A stretch of DNA of 15,822 bases, taken from assembly GCA_002770955.1 (NCBI GenBank), contig PCUH01000245.1:1-15822 (forward strand), in the 5' to 3' direction. Numbering within the stretch: position 1 is the stretch's first letter; every line of letters begins with the position of its first letter. This document shows, in pieces, positions 1 through 7,527 of this stretch. The position numbers and the translations under genes are program-made. The notes under the pieces are model-generated. The model saw nothing but the letters and a program-made list of their open reading frames with translations, made no database searches and had not been told where the DNA came from. This DNA comes from Flavobacteriales bacterium CG18_big_fil_WC_8_21_14_2_50_32_9. Its GTDB lineage: Bacteria > Bacteroidota > Bacteroidia > Flavobacteriales_E > Vicingaceae.

Positions 1-17
1 ATTTATCTAGGAATATT

Positions 18-51
18 TTGGCGAATTATTTTTTATTATTGCGTTACTTTG
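18..51 (+). promoter_or_regulatory. possible promoter of the EEP gene pair
   Basis: A TTG at 18-20 is followed after 23 bases by TTACTTTG at 44-51, one base off the Bacteroidota -7 consensus TAnnTTTG. A start of transcription near 57 would leave a leader of about 35 bases before the ATG at 91. The second position of the -7 box does not match and the spacer is long, so this is a tentative call. Confidence 0.3.
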
Positions 52-90
52 CAGTATTAATACTTTTATCTTTCAATAATTTCAATATAA

Positions 91-1152
91 ATGCAAAAGC
101 TATTTTTTTCTTTATTAATAGGTATAACTTCTTTTTTTCTTTCAGTAAATGGTTATGCTCAAGCAGACAAACAACAAGTTTCTATTACTTGTGTTGGATT
201 TTATAACCTCGAAAATTTGTTTGATACGTTAGTTGATCCTGATTCAACTAAAATTTTACAAGATGAATTTACACCTAAAGGAAAAAACAGGTGGACAACA
301 GTTAAATATAATGAGAAATTAGGTAACATGGCTCGTGTTATTTCTGAATTGGGAAAAGATGTAACTCCAGATGGAGTTGCAATTTTGGGTGTTTCAGAAG
401 TTGAAAATCGGTTTGTATTGGAAGATTTAGTTAAACAAGAATCTATAAAAGACAGAAATTACCAAATTGTGCATTACGATTCTCCTGATAAGAGAGGAAT
501 TGATGTAGGGTTACTTTATAATCCAAATTACTTTAAAAATGTAACGAGTAAAAGTTTTACATTGAAAATTCCAGAAGATACAGCTTTTTTTACTAGAGAC
601 CAACTGCTAGTTTCGGGTGAATTGCATGGTGAAAACATATACATTATTGTTTCGCATTGGCCATCAAGAAGAGGTGGAGAGAAGAAAAGTAAGCCAAAGC
701 GAATTGCTGCAGCTCAATTGGCTCGATCTATTGTAGATTCTTTACAAAACTACAATCCAGATGCAAAAATTTTTTTTATGGGCGATTTGAATGATGATCC
801 TGTGGATATTAGCGTGAAAGGATATTTGAAAGCTGAAGGGAAAGAAGAATTGGCTATTGATGGAAAACTTTTTAATCCGTTTGAAGATTTTTTTAAAAAA
901 GGAATTGGTACGCTTGGATATAATGATGCTTGGAATCTTTTCGATCAGATTATCATCTCTCCCTCATTGTTAGGTAAAGATTATACAACACTGAAATTCC
1001 ACAAAGCAGTAGTATTTAATAAACCTTACCTTAAAACCTCAGAAGGAAGGTTTAAAGGTTATCCACACCGAACTTTTTCTTTTGGCGAATACATTGGAGG
1101 ATATAGTGATCATTTTCCTGTATATTTGTTCTTAGTTAAAAATATAAACTAA
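91..1152 (+). CDS. secreted endonuclease/exonuclease/phosphatase family protein
   Basis: This is a 353-residue exported protein of the EEP (DNase I-like) superfamily, metal-dependent phosphodiesterases that cleave nucleic acids or phosphate esters. A signal peptide covers residues 1-24 and ends in GYAQA. The EEP motifs appear in order: FYNLENLF (Asn39), SEVEN (Glu103 and Glu105), SHWPSRRGG (His189), GDLNDDP (Asp232, Asn234), WNLFDQII (Asp284) and a final YSDHFPV (Asp340, His341). All the usual metal and catalytic positions are therefore present and the enzyme should be active. There is no T9SS sorting domain, and the protein ends just after the SDH strand, so it is probably periplasmic. Only 5 bases separate it from the next gene, a second EEP protein, implying co-transcription. 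The true substrate (DNA, RNA or a phosphoester) cannot be told from sequence; a phosphate-scavenging nuclease is an inference. Confidence 0.88.
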   Translation: MQKLFFSLLIGITSFFLSVNGYAQADKQQVSITCVGFYNLENLFDTLVDPDSTKILQDEFTPKGKNRWTTVKYNEKLGNMARVISELGKDVTPDGVAILGVSEVENRFVLEDLVKQESIKDRNYQIVHYDSPDKRGIDVGLLYNPNYFKNVTSKSFTLKIPEDTAFFTRDQLLVSGELHGENIYIIVSHWPSRRGGEKKSKPKRIAAAQLARSIVDSLQNYNPDAKIFFMGDLNDDPVDISVKGYLKAEGKEELAIDGKLFNPFEDFFKKGIGTLGYNDAWNLFDQIIISPSLLGKDYTTLKFHKAVVFNKPYLKTSEGRFKGYPHRTFSFGEYIGGYSDHFPVYLFLVKNIN

Positions 1153-1157
1153 CATTC

Positions 1158-2390
1158 ATGAAGTATTTCCTAATCATAGTTTCTTTTGTCGCTTTTTCGT
1201 TTTCTGGTTTTTCTCAAGATACTTTGAATGTGATGTTTTACAATGTACTTAATTATCCTCAAGTTAATCCAACAAAGGCAGATACATTAAAACCGATTGT
1301 AAAACTTATAAAACCAGATATTTTCATGATAACTGAGTTAACTGCTCTAAGTGGAGCAAATCTTATTTTAACAGATGCTCTTAATGTAGATGGAGTAACG
1401 CACTATCAAAGAGCCACCTATTTTAATGGACCAGATACGGATAATATGTTATATTACAACTCCAACAAGTTAGCACTAAAAAGTCAGTTTGAAATAGCTA
1501 CTGTTTTAAGAAACATAAGTGAATATGTATTGTATTATAACGCTCAAACTTTATCGCCAGGAGATGATACTATTTTTATTTATTGTTATGTAGCTCATTT
1601 AAAAGCCAGTCAAGGAATTACTAATGAACAACAACGAAATCAAGAGGTTGTTACGTTTAAAAATTATTTAGATGCAAAGGCTGTTAGTTTAGAAAATGTC
1701 TTTTTTGCAGGTGATATGAATCTTTATGGAGATTTTGAACCAGCACATAATACTATTTTAAATGGTGGGCTAGTTAAACTTTTTGACCCTATAAATTTAC
1801 CTGGATTGTGGCATGCAAATTCGTCTTTTTCTGCCATTCACACACAAAGCCCAAGAAATGTTCTTCTTCCTGATGGTGGTTCTAATGGTGGATTAGACGA
1901 TCGTTTTGATTGGATTTTTACTAGCCAAGATGCACTTAACGGAACAAACAAGGTGAAATACATTCCAAGTACGTATAAAGCTATTGGCAATGATGGTTTG
2001 CATTTTAATAAGTCAATCACAGATGCTCCTGTAAATATTTCTGTTACTCCAAATGTGCTAAGTGCTTTGTTTTATATGTCAGACCATTTGCCTGTAGCAA
2101 TGAAAGTAGAAATTGGAAACAATGTTACGGTGGGTATTGAGCAACAAGTAAATATTTCGAGTTGGAAAGGTTTTTTCGCAAACAATCAATTCAATTTTCA
2201 AAGTAAAAACCCAGAATCTTTGCTGAATGTAACTGTTTTTGATTTGGTTGGAAGAATGGTTTATACTAATAAATTTAATTCAACTAATTCGTTTATAATA
2301 AACCTCTCTAGCCTTACCAATGGGTTGTATTTTGTGTATGTAAATTCTGAAAAAACGCAAGAAACCTTTAAGATTATTAAAGAGAAGTAA
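1158..2390 (+). CDS. secreted EEP-family nuclease with T9SS sorting domain
   Basis: This 410-residue exported protein has a signal peptide (residues 1-20, ending GFSQ), an EEP catalytic domain (about 22-318) and a C-terminal type A T9SS sorting domain (about 340-410). The catalytic motifs are MFYNVLNYP (Asn29), ITEL (Glu60), AHLKAS (His147), GDMNLYGDFEPA (Asp186, Asn188), DDRFDWIF (Asp251) and MSDHLPV (Asp309, His310). The tail shows the standard pattern: LLNVTVFDLVGRMVY, then INLSSLTNGLYFVYV, then a short basic end KIIKEK. Such domains direct passage through the outer membrane and are removed or anchored at the cell surface, so this enzyme should act outside the cell, unlike its neighbour upstream. 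It is only distantly similar to that neighbour, so the pair are not recent duplicates. It ends 20 bases from the convergent cluster at 2411, with no recognisable terminator between them. Confidence 0.88.
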   Translation: MKYFLIIVSFVAFSFSGFSQDTLNVMFYNVLNYPQVNPTKADTLKPIVKLIKPDIFMITELTALSGANLILTDALNVDGVTHYQRATYFNGPDTDNMLYYNSNKLALKSQFEIATVLRNISEYVLYYNAQTLSPGDDTIFIYCYVAHLKASQGITNEQQRNQEVVTFKNYLDAKAVSLENVFFAGDMNLYGDFEPAHNTILNGGLVKLFDPINLPGLWHANSSFSAIHTQSPRNVLLPDGGSNGGLDDRFDWIFTSQDALNGTNKVKYIPSTYKAIGNDGLHFNKSITDAPVNISVTPNVLSALFYMSDHLPVAMKVEIGNNVTVGIEQQVNISSWKGFFANNQFNFQSKNPESLLNVTVFDLVGRMVYTNKFNSTNSFIINLSSLTNGLYFVYVNSEKTQETFKIIKEK

Positions 2391-2410
2391 AAGTGCAGTT
2401 TAAGATTAAT

Positions 2411-3067
2411 TTAATTGGTTGAAGAATTTCCTCCGCCAAAACGTAACCCAATTTTAATGGCTAAACGTAAATCAACAGGAAGACCATTGCCAATATAAGG
2501 AACATAATCATCTTCGTTAAATTCATTTTTAGTCAAATCTTTAGTTTTATTGTTACTAACATCTATGCTATTGGTAATAAATTTTCCGACACCAAAAGTA
2601 AATTCAAAAAAGAAAAGACCAGTGGTTTTCCATTTATATCCAGTAAGTGCTCCTAATGCAAATCCAGTTGTTGATACATCTGTTTTTTCTGAAACAAGAG
2701 GGTTAGGATTATTTGGGTCTTGATAATCAAATTTATTGTCTTTAGAATTTGAGGTACGAAATCTTCCGTAGGCACCTAAATAAAAACCGTCATTTCCTTT
2801 ATTTGGTGTTAAAAACATTTTATATTCAGGAATAATGTTCATTTCTGAATAGTTATCGATTTTTCCATACGCTGATTTTCCATCGTCAAATAAATTTTTT
2901 GATGCGAAATTCACATTTATCCCAACTGAATTTTGGCTATTCAAAGCATACTCATATCCTAACCCATAATTTGAAAAAGCGAACCCAAGTAAATCTGTGC
3001 TGATGTCATGTTGTGCTTTTATAAACGGACTAAAAAATAAAAGAGCAATTAAAATTAACTTGTTCAT
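2411..3067 (-). CDS. probable outer-membrane beta-barrel protein
   Basis: A 218-residue protein with a cleavable signal peptide (about residues 1-19, ending FIKAQ). The mature part consists of alternating polar/hydrophobic strands rich in Gly, Tyr and Phe, for example GLGYEYAL, NSVGINVNFAS, MNIIPEYKMFL, GFYLGAYGRF, GFALGALTGYKW, LFFFEFTFGVGKF and a last strand VDLRLAIKIGLRFGG. This is the layout of small 8- to 10-strand outer-membrane barrels of Bacteroidota, resembling DUF3575-type proteins. It ends in a short Ser/Asn tail rather than the terminal aromatic residue typical of Bam substrates, which is a mild oddity. It is the last gene of the seven-gene cluster, 25 bases after its neighbour, and could give the cluster an outer-membrane partner or anchor. 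The exact family is uncertain. Confidence 0.65.
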   Translation of the reverse strand: MNKLILIALLFFSPFIKAQHDISTDLLGFAFSNYGLGYEYALNSQNSVGINVNFASKNLFDDGKSAYGKIDNYSEMNIIPEYKMFLTPNKGNDGFYLGAYGRFRTSNSKDNKFDYQDPNNPNPLVSEKTDVSTTGFALGALTGYKWKTTGLFFFEFTFGVGKFITNSIDVSNNKTKDLTKNEFNEDDYVPYIGNGLPVDLRLAIKIGLRFGGGNSSTN

Positions 3068-3092
3068 GGCTGATTATTTTAGATGTTATTAC

Positions 3093-4046
3093 TTACCAAA
3101 GAGATTTATAAGTAATGTTTGCTTTTGGTCCTTTACCGTAAGCAACACCTATATCTCTAATTGCTTGAATTCTTTCGCTTTCTTGTTGTTGATCTTTAAC
3201 GATGTATTTCCATTCTCTATCATCAATTTGTTTCACTTTTGCAGCAATTTTATTAGATAAAGCTTTAGCTTCACCAATACAAGCTGCATCGGGGTTAATT
3301 GTAGCTAAAATTGCTCCTGCTTTTTCTGCTGCTTCCATGTCTTGTGCTGCATTCCAAATACCAGTTGCTTCTGCTAATTTAAATTTACATTCTTTGTTAA
3401 TTTGTTGTTGGAAAATTGGTTTAACAGCATTCATTGCTTTAACATAACACTCTTCACAAGCACTAGGAACACCAGTTAATTTAAAAATTGCTTCATCAAA
3501 CTTATCCATTCCTGCTAAAGTTTGTGCTTCTTTTATTATTAAATCGCAATTATCTTTATAATATTGAATGATTTTTTGTTTCCCTTTTTCAACAAAAGCT
3601 TGAAATTCAGGATTATTTGGATTAATATTTTTCAACCCTGCCATATATGCTTTTGTTTCGTTTGTACCAACTCCTTTAACAGAAATAGTTTGACTTGAAA
3701 ATACAGTACCTTCAAAACCATCTCCTATATAAAGAGTTACATCTAAATTCATTGCATGCATTGGAGGTGGACCAGGTAAAATATCTTTAGTAGCAACTGT
3801 GATGTTCGCTGAAATGATAAATCTTGTGTTAAAAGCACCTCCGCCCAAACCATTTTTTACTACTATTTGAGTTAGCTTATTTTCTAGAGAAGCTCTAGCG
3901 GCAACTGGCATATTTTCAATTTGCTGAGGCACCCATGCTGTTAGCATTATTCTATTTTCATCTTTCTTCGTATCGCCTTGAGCAAAACTTGATAAACTAA
4001 CTAATACAAATGATGCTATTAGTAATAACTGACTTAATTTTTTCAT
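3093..4046 (-). CDS. exported conserved Bacteroidota protein with TPR-like C-terminal half
   Basis: No name is known to me for this 317-residue protein. A signal peptide spans residues 1-23 (ending SSFAQ). Residues 30-135 form a mixed alpha/beta part: MLTAWVP, a helix AARASLENKLTQIVVKNG, a Gly-rich turn, then RFIISANITVATKDI and LDVTLYIGDG, with a Pro-rich loop PGPPP between them. That order recalls the CsgG/TolB N-terminal fold, but this is only a visual judgement. Residues about 150-260 are helical with a TPR-like rhythm (FDEAIFKLTGVPSACEECYVKA) and contain five cysteines at 167, 197, 200, 220 and 256, including a CEEC pair; in the periplasm these could form disulfides. A charged helix (270-300) and a short tail follow. 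I believe similar proteins occur widely in Bacteroides-type genomes as uncharacterised proteins. It is sixth in the cluster, 21 bases after the DUF6175-like gene. Confidence 0.7.
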   Translation of the reverse strand: MKKLSQLLLIASFVLVSLSSFAQGDTKKDENRIMLTAWVPQQIENMPVAARASLENKLTQIVVKNGLGGGAFNTRFIISANITVATKDILPGPPPMHAMNLDVTLYIGDGFEGTVFSSQTISVKGVGTNETKAYMAGLKNINPNNPEFQAFVEKGKQKIIQYYKDNCDLIIKEAQTLAGMDKFDEAIFKLTGVPSACEECYVKAMNAVKPIFQQQINKECKFKLAEATGIWNAAQDMEAAEKAGAILATINPDAACIGEAKALSNKIAAKVKQIDDREWKYIVKDQQQESERIQAIRDIGVAYGKGPKANITYKSLW

Positions 4047-4067
4047 TGTTTTATATTTTATTAATGA

Positions 4068-5018
4068 TTATTTACCCCCAAGTATAATTGTAGCTCTACC
4101 CAATCCTTTCATCACCAATTTGTTTGGAATGGAATAAGGAGCATCTTTTAAAAATTTACTTAATCCTTTAGCAAAATCTCTTGCGTCAGATGCTCTTCCC
4201 GCAGCATTGTATAATGGTATTCTAACTTGTTCAAAAAGAGCCATGTTTTCAGTCATATCAGTAGTGCTGAATCTACCGCTTTGAGTGTTAGCTGCTAACC
4301 ATTCTTCAATAATTGAACCCAATTCTTTTCCATCAAATTCTGTTTCTAAATCTCCATCAAAATCATCCCATTTTTGAATTTTTAAAATAACTTCTCTTCC
4401 ATTAGCGAACATATCATCGAAGTGTGTTTGTAAGGAAGCAGAAAAATTATCAATGTGTGCTGTAACAGCTTCTTGAAGTAATACAGGTATTTCAGCTGTA
4501 AATGATGGAGCACCTGTGCCAACAGCAGTAGCAATTTGTTTATCTGTGTAAGAATCTAATCCTTGCAAGTTAAATGAAATGGATTTTTTTGGACCAGTAA
4601 TATTGACAGTCCATGTCATTTGAATAATTATATCAGCTTTTGCTGTTTTTTTCAATGCATCTATTGGACTTTCTGATAATCCGGATCCAGATCCTTTAGA
4701 TGCCATCATGTTGTCTTCTGCTGAATTAGATGATAGCGTTTTCATAGCAGACTCTAAATTCTTCAATGGAAAACCTCTTTCTGCCATCATACCATTAATA
4801 GCACTGATTACCAATAATAAATCTGAATTTTCTTGCATGGCTTTTTTATAATCTGGAATCTTAATTTTTGTTCCTTGATCATCAAATTCCATCATATATC
4901 CATTTGTGTTACACCAAACATCACTAGGAACAACCATTAATGTAGGTTTTTTTGCTTGACCAAAGCTCATTGAAATTCCTAATAACATAAGTCCACAAGC
5001 TATAAATATCTTTTTCAT
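4068..5018 (-). CDS. DUF6175-like exported protein
   Basis: A 316-residue protein with a signal peptide (residues 1-21, ending MSFGQ) whose mature part opens with KKPTLMVVPSDVWC, a first strand and loop I associate with the DUF6175 family of Bacteroidota; the match is from memory. Further family-like stretches are DYKKAMQENSDLLLVISAI (56-74), MMAERGFPLKNLES (77-90), ALKKTAKADIIIQMTW (121-136), SFNLQGLDSYTDKQIA (148-163) and IPVLLQEAVTAHID (177-190). The pattern of a starting VVP strand, a helix and then KADIIIQ resembles the CsgG/TolB N-terminal domain, where a similar segment reads GAD-hydrophobic. The function is unknown. The last residues (MKGLGRATIILGG) form a likely terminal strand. The gene sits 48 bases after the lipoprotein gene, the longest gap in the cluster. 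Confidence 0.72.
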   Translation of the reverse strand: MKKIFIACGLMLLGISMSFGQAKKPTLMVVPSDVWCNTNGYMMEFDDQGTKIKIPDYKKAMQENSDLLLVISAINGMMAERGFPLKNLESAMKTLSSNSAEDNMMASKGSGSGLSESPIDALKKTAKADIIIQMTWTVNITGPKKSISFNLQGLDSYTDKQIATAVGTGAPSFTAEIPVLLQEAVTAHIDNFSASLQTHFDDMFANGREVILKIQKWDDFDGDLETEFDGKELGSIIEEWLAANTQSGRFSTTDMTENMALFEQVRIPLYNAAGRASDARDFAKGLSKFLKDAPYSIPNKLVMKGLGRATIILGGK

Positions 5019-5066
5019 AATTTTTTAGTTTAATAATTTTTTGTATAAATTTTATTTTTAAAAATG

Positions 5067-5579
5067 TTATTTACTCATTATTTGATCTTGAATCATTCTA
5101 TCTTGTAGTTTTGCTCTTTGCACACGAATAATTACACCATAGGTAACTTGATCGCCTGCTTTTTTTCTACCAGCAACAACTGAAAAATGGATATCAGAGC
5201 CATCTTCACCCGTAATAAATTCTTTATAAGGCCCTTGATCGGCAAAGAAAGCATTAAAATAGACTTCTTTTTTTTCTCTGATGTTTACATCAAACAATAC
5301 TGGTTTAACATTACATTCTTGTTTACCATTTTTAATTCCTTTAAACAACACATCTCTCACTCCATTTTTCTTTGCTTGTTCTATGGCATCCTCTCTGTTT
5401 CTTCCACTTCCCCAAGCTTTTAATGTTTGAGAACCATCTCCTTCAACTCCCATGCATTCAGTTTCATACGTGTAGTTTCCTGCTCCTTTCATTTGTGTGC
5501 TTCCACAGGAATTCATTATTGTGCTTACTAATGCTAAACTGAAAACTGTACTGATTATAATTGTTAATCTTTTTTTCAT
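5067..5579 (-). CDS. putative lipoprotein, LPP20/FlgT-N-like, paralog of the gene at 5615
   Basis: A 170-residue protein whose signal sequence ends in a lipobox-like IMNSC, giving a predicted lipidated Cys25. The residues after it (GSTQ) are not acidic, so it lacks the acidic surface-export signal known for many Bacteroidota lipoproteins and may stay facing the periplasm. The mature part begins YTYETECMGVEGDG, then LKAWGSGRNREDAIEQAKKNG (53-73), a pattern like the LPP20 and FlgT N-terminal domains (a Gly/Ser turn followed by an A-x-x-x-A helix). It aligns along its length with the 173-residue product upstream: YE-x-EC-x-G, K-x-W, AI-x-QAKKN, a Cys near 89, a Phe-rich FFADQG segment and a final YGVIIRV strand. 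The neighbouring paralog has no lipobox, so the pair probably splits into an anchored and a soluble form. Function unknown. Confidence 0.68.
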   Translation of the reverse strand: MKKRLTIIISTVFSLALVSTIMNSCGSTQMKGAGNYTYETECMGVEGDGSQTLKAWGSGRNREDAIEQAKKNGVRDVLFKGIKNGKQECNVKPVLFDVNIREKKEVYFNAFFADQGPYKEFITGEDGSDIHFSVVAGRKKAGDQVTYGVIIRVQRAKLQDRMIQDQIMSK

Positions 5580-5614
5580 GGGTTAATTTTTAGTTAAAGT
5601 ACTTATGTTTGCTT

Positions 5615-6136
5615 TTAAAATCCAGATGATAATCCTTTAATAACTCCTGCAGCTTCTAAATCTTTTCTGAGATTGTCGGACATTACGGTAACAATAACAC
5701 CAATTTTATACTCTTTACCAACTTTCATTACTTCAGGTGTTGCATCTCCAGAGGTTGAAACAAATTTCATAAATTTACCTTCATCTTCAAAAAAGTTGTC
5801 GAAAAACTCTTCTTTTTGTTGCTCTACTGCAGGATCACTTGCTAATGGTTTTTGAGCCGTACAGCCTTGTCCTCCACCAGCATATCCTTGAAAAATAATT
5901 CCATGAACTGCATTTTTCTTAGCTTGGTTGATAGCAATTGTTGCTTTTTTGGAATATGACCATACTTTAATCACTTTTGTTCCTGGTTTACCAATACCAA
6001 CACATTCAATTTCATATCTCCAATTTTCTGTATCTTCATTTGCTTTCTTTTTTTTGTTTATTTGAGCATTCGATACGAATGTAAAAGCAAGAAATACTAG
6101 AGTTAATATGCTTGCTTTGTTTACTATTTTTTTCAT
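5615..6136 (-). CDS. exported LPP20/FlgT-N-like protein, paralog of the gene at 5067
   Basis: A 173-residue protein with a type I signal peptide (residues 1-24, ending VSNAQ) followed by a basic stretch INKKKKAN. The domain starts WRYEIECVGIGKPG (39-52), then VIKVWSYSKKATIAINQAKKN (55-75), GIIFQGYAGGGQGC, EEFFDNFFEDEGKFMKF (109-125) and KIGVIVTVMSDN (144-155). It shares the same blocks, and two equivalent cysteines (45 and 92), with the downstream lipoprotein, so the two arose by an old tandem duplication; identity now is low. Cys45 and Cys92 may pair as a disulfide in both. It lies 26 bases after the 452-residue gene and 35 before its paralog. It has no enzyme motif and a structural or binding role is the more likely guess. 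Confidence 0.68.
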   Translation of the reverse strand: MKKIVNKASILTLVFLAFTFVSNAQINKKKKANEDTENWRYEIECVGIGKPGTKVIKVWSYSKKATIAINQAKKNAVHGIIFQGYAGGGQGCTAQKPLASDPAVEQQKEEFFDNFFEDEGKFMKFVSTSGDATPEVMKVGKEYKIGVIVTVMSDNLRKDLEAAGVIKGLSSGF

Positions 6137-6162
6137 AAGTTATAATTTTTTGTTTTTTATTA

Positions 6163-7521
6163 TTAATCGATTTGTCTTAATAGCATTCCAGGATAATATC
6201 CTTTTCCTCCTTTAAAATGAGTAAATTCAATAGTAGTATCTATTTCAATAGGATTGCCTTGTTCATCAACAGGTGTTTCTCCTGCATTAAACATATTATT
6301 CCAAATTTTACCTTTCTCCACTTTTACAACGCCTTTTCTTTTGTATGTAACTCGTCCTTCGGCATCAAAAGATTGTTCTAATACCTCAAATTTATCACCC
6401 GCTTCTAAGCCTTCTTTTAAGCCAATTTTAGCACCAATAGGATTTACACTTACCAAGGGTGTTTTTGTTCTAAAAGGTTCGAATTTTCGTTGCAGTTTCG
6501 CATAAACAGCATCAATGGATTTTAGCGTAGCATTTTTAATTATCATATCAGAGCCTTCTTTTGCGTTTTCACCTAAACCAGATATTAATGATGATGCTTT
6601 TTGAAATCCTAATAATTTTAATTTGAAAAGAGTAGTTGTATCAAAAGCTTCTTTTTTTGCAGGATCTATTGTTGATGCATCCATCCATAAATCTTGATAA
6701 AAAACAGCCGACATTGAATCTGTCCATTCCAGTTGATATAAATAGGCTGTTGTCCAAACGGAATAACCTTGCCTGGCTTTTTCATATACTTTACTAGCTT
6801 TTTCAATGGCTATTTTTCGTAATTCTTCTATGCTAATATTTTTAGCAAGCTCTACTGAAACGTCATAAGCAGCTTTAGCTGCAACTTCATTACTTACAAA
6901 TTTCGAGTAGTTAACTACTACAAATGTGTTTGGAATTAACTCTTCACCAGCATCAGCTAACATAGAAGTTCCTCTTTCTGTGCTTAACGCTTTTGCAGCA
7001 TCTTGAGCTGAAGCATCGTAAGAACCTCTGTCTCCTATTAAATTCATATCAAAAGCACCTTCTTCACTTCTATTGAACCATTTAGCAACAATTTTGTTAG
7101 CAATGTTGTTTTTTTCAAGATAGTTGTTAATAATAGGACTTAAGTCTTTTTCTTTTTCTGCAGATTCTGATGAACTATTAGCATATTGTGCTAAATTAAA
7201 TGATTTTTCTCCAACAGTATGATTGTTATATTTGTCAGGAAATTCAGCATCATAAAAAGTAGTTAAAATAACATCAATTTTAGGAAGTTTAGCATCTTCA
7301 ATTATCATCGTATGTAAAGAACCTCTTCTGTATTTTACGATTTCTGTATGTTTATCCGTTTTTTCAATTTTATCTACATTATCTTTATCTTTTTTCTTAT
7401 CTTTTTTTGATTCAGTTTTATCAACACTTTCAACAGGAGTTTCTTGTGCAACTAAGAATGAAGTTTGAAAATTTAAAAGAACAGATAGTGCTAGTACTGA
7501 ACAAAAAATAGGTTGTTTCAT
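6163..7521 (-). CDS. large exported protein with C-terminal GD-barrel-like domain
   Basis: The largest product of the cluster, 452 residues, with a signal peptide (1-26, ending FLVAQE) and then a Lys/Asp-rich linker (35-60). The middle (about 65-350) is alpha/beta with strands KIDVILTTFYD (81-91) and NTFVVVNYSKF (198-208) and helices such as EELRKIAIEKASKVYEKARQ. The region 180-210 (STERGTSMLADAGEELIPNTFVVVNY) resembles the nucleotide-free TolB/CsgG fold. The C-terminal part (355-450) has VSVNPIGAKIGLKEGLEAGDKF, which matches the G-L-x-x-G-D-x-F-x-V signature of small beta-barrel domains such as that ending FlgT, and finishes with GGKGYYPGMLLRQ. It probably binds a partner in the envelope. 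It begins 6 bases after the stop of the first gene. No recognised enzyme residues were seen, and I know no name for the protein. Confidence 0.68.
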   Translation of the reverse strand: MKQPIFCSVLALSVLLNFQTSFLVAQETPVESVDKTESKKDKKKDKDNVDKIEKTDKHTEIVKYRRGSLHTMIIEDAKLPKIDVILTTFYDAEFPDKYNNHTVGEKSFNLAQYANSSSESAEKEKDLSPIINNYLEKNNIANKIVAKWFNRSEEGAFDMNLIGDRGSYDASAQDAAKALSTERGTSMLADAGEELIPNTFVVVNYSKFVSNEVAAKAAYDVSVELAKNISIEELRKIAIEKASKVYEKARQGYSVWTTAYLYQLEWTDSMSAVFYQDLWMDASTIDPAKKEAFDTTTLFKLKLLGFQKASSLISGLGENAKEGSDMIIKNATLKSIDAVYAKLQRKFEPFRTKTPLVSVNPIGAKIGLKEGLEAGDKFEVLEQSFDAEGRVTYKRKGVVKVEKGKIWNNMFNAGETPVDEQGNPIEIDTTIEFTHFKGGKGYYPGMLLRQID

Positions 7522-7527
7522 GGTTTT

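Noticed and set aside
1838..2020. Small minus-strand frame inside the second EEP gene.
   Set aside because: It lies fully within a well-supported gene on the other strand, with no start signal or family features.
5019..5066. AT-rich gap between the lipoprotein gene and the DUF6175-like gene as a terminator or promoter.
   Set aside because: It has no GC stem, no U-tract hairpin and no TAnnTTTG box in the reading direction; simply AT-rich.
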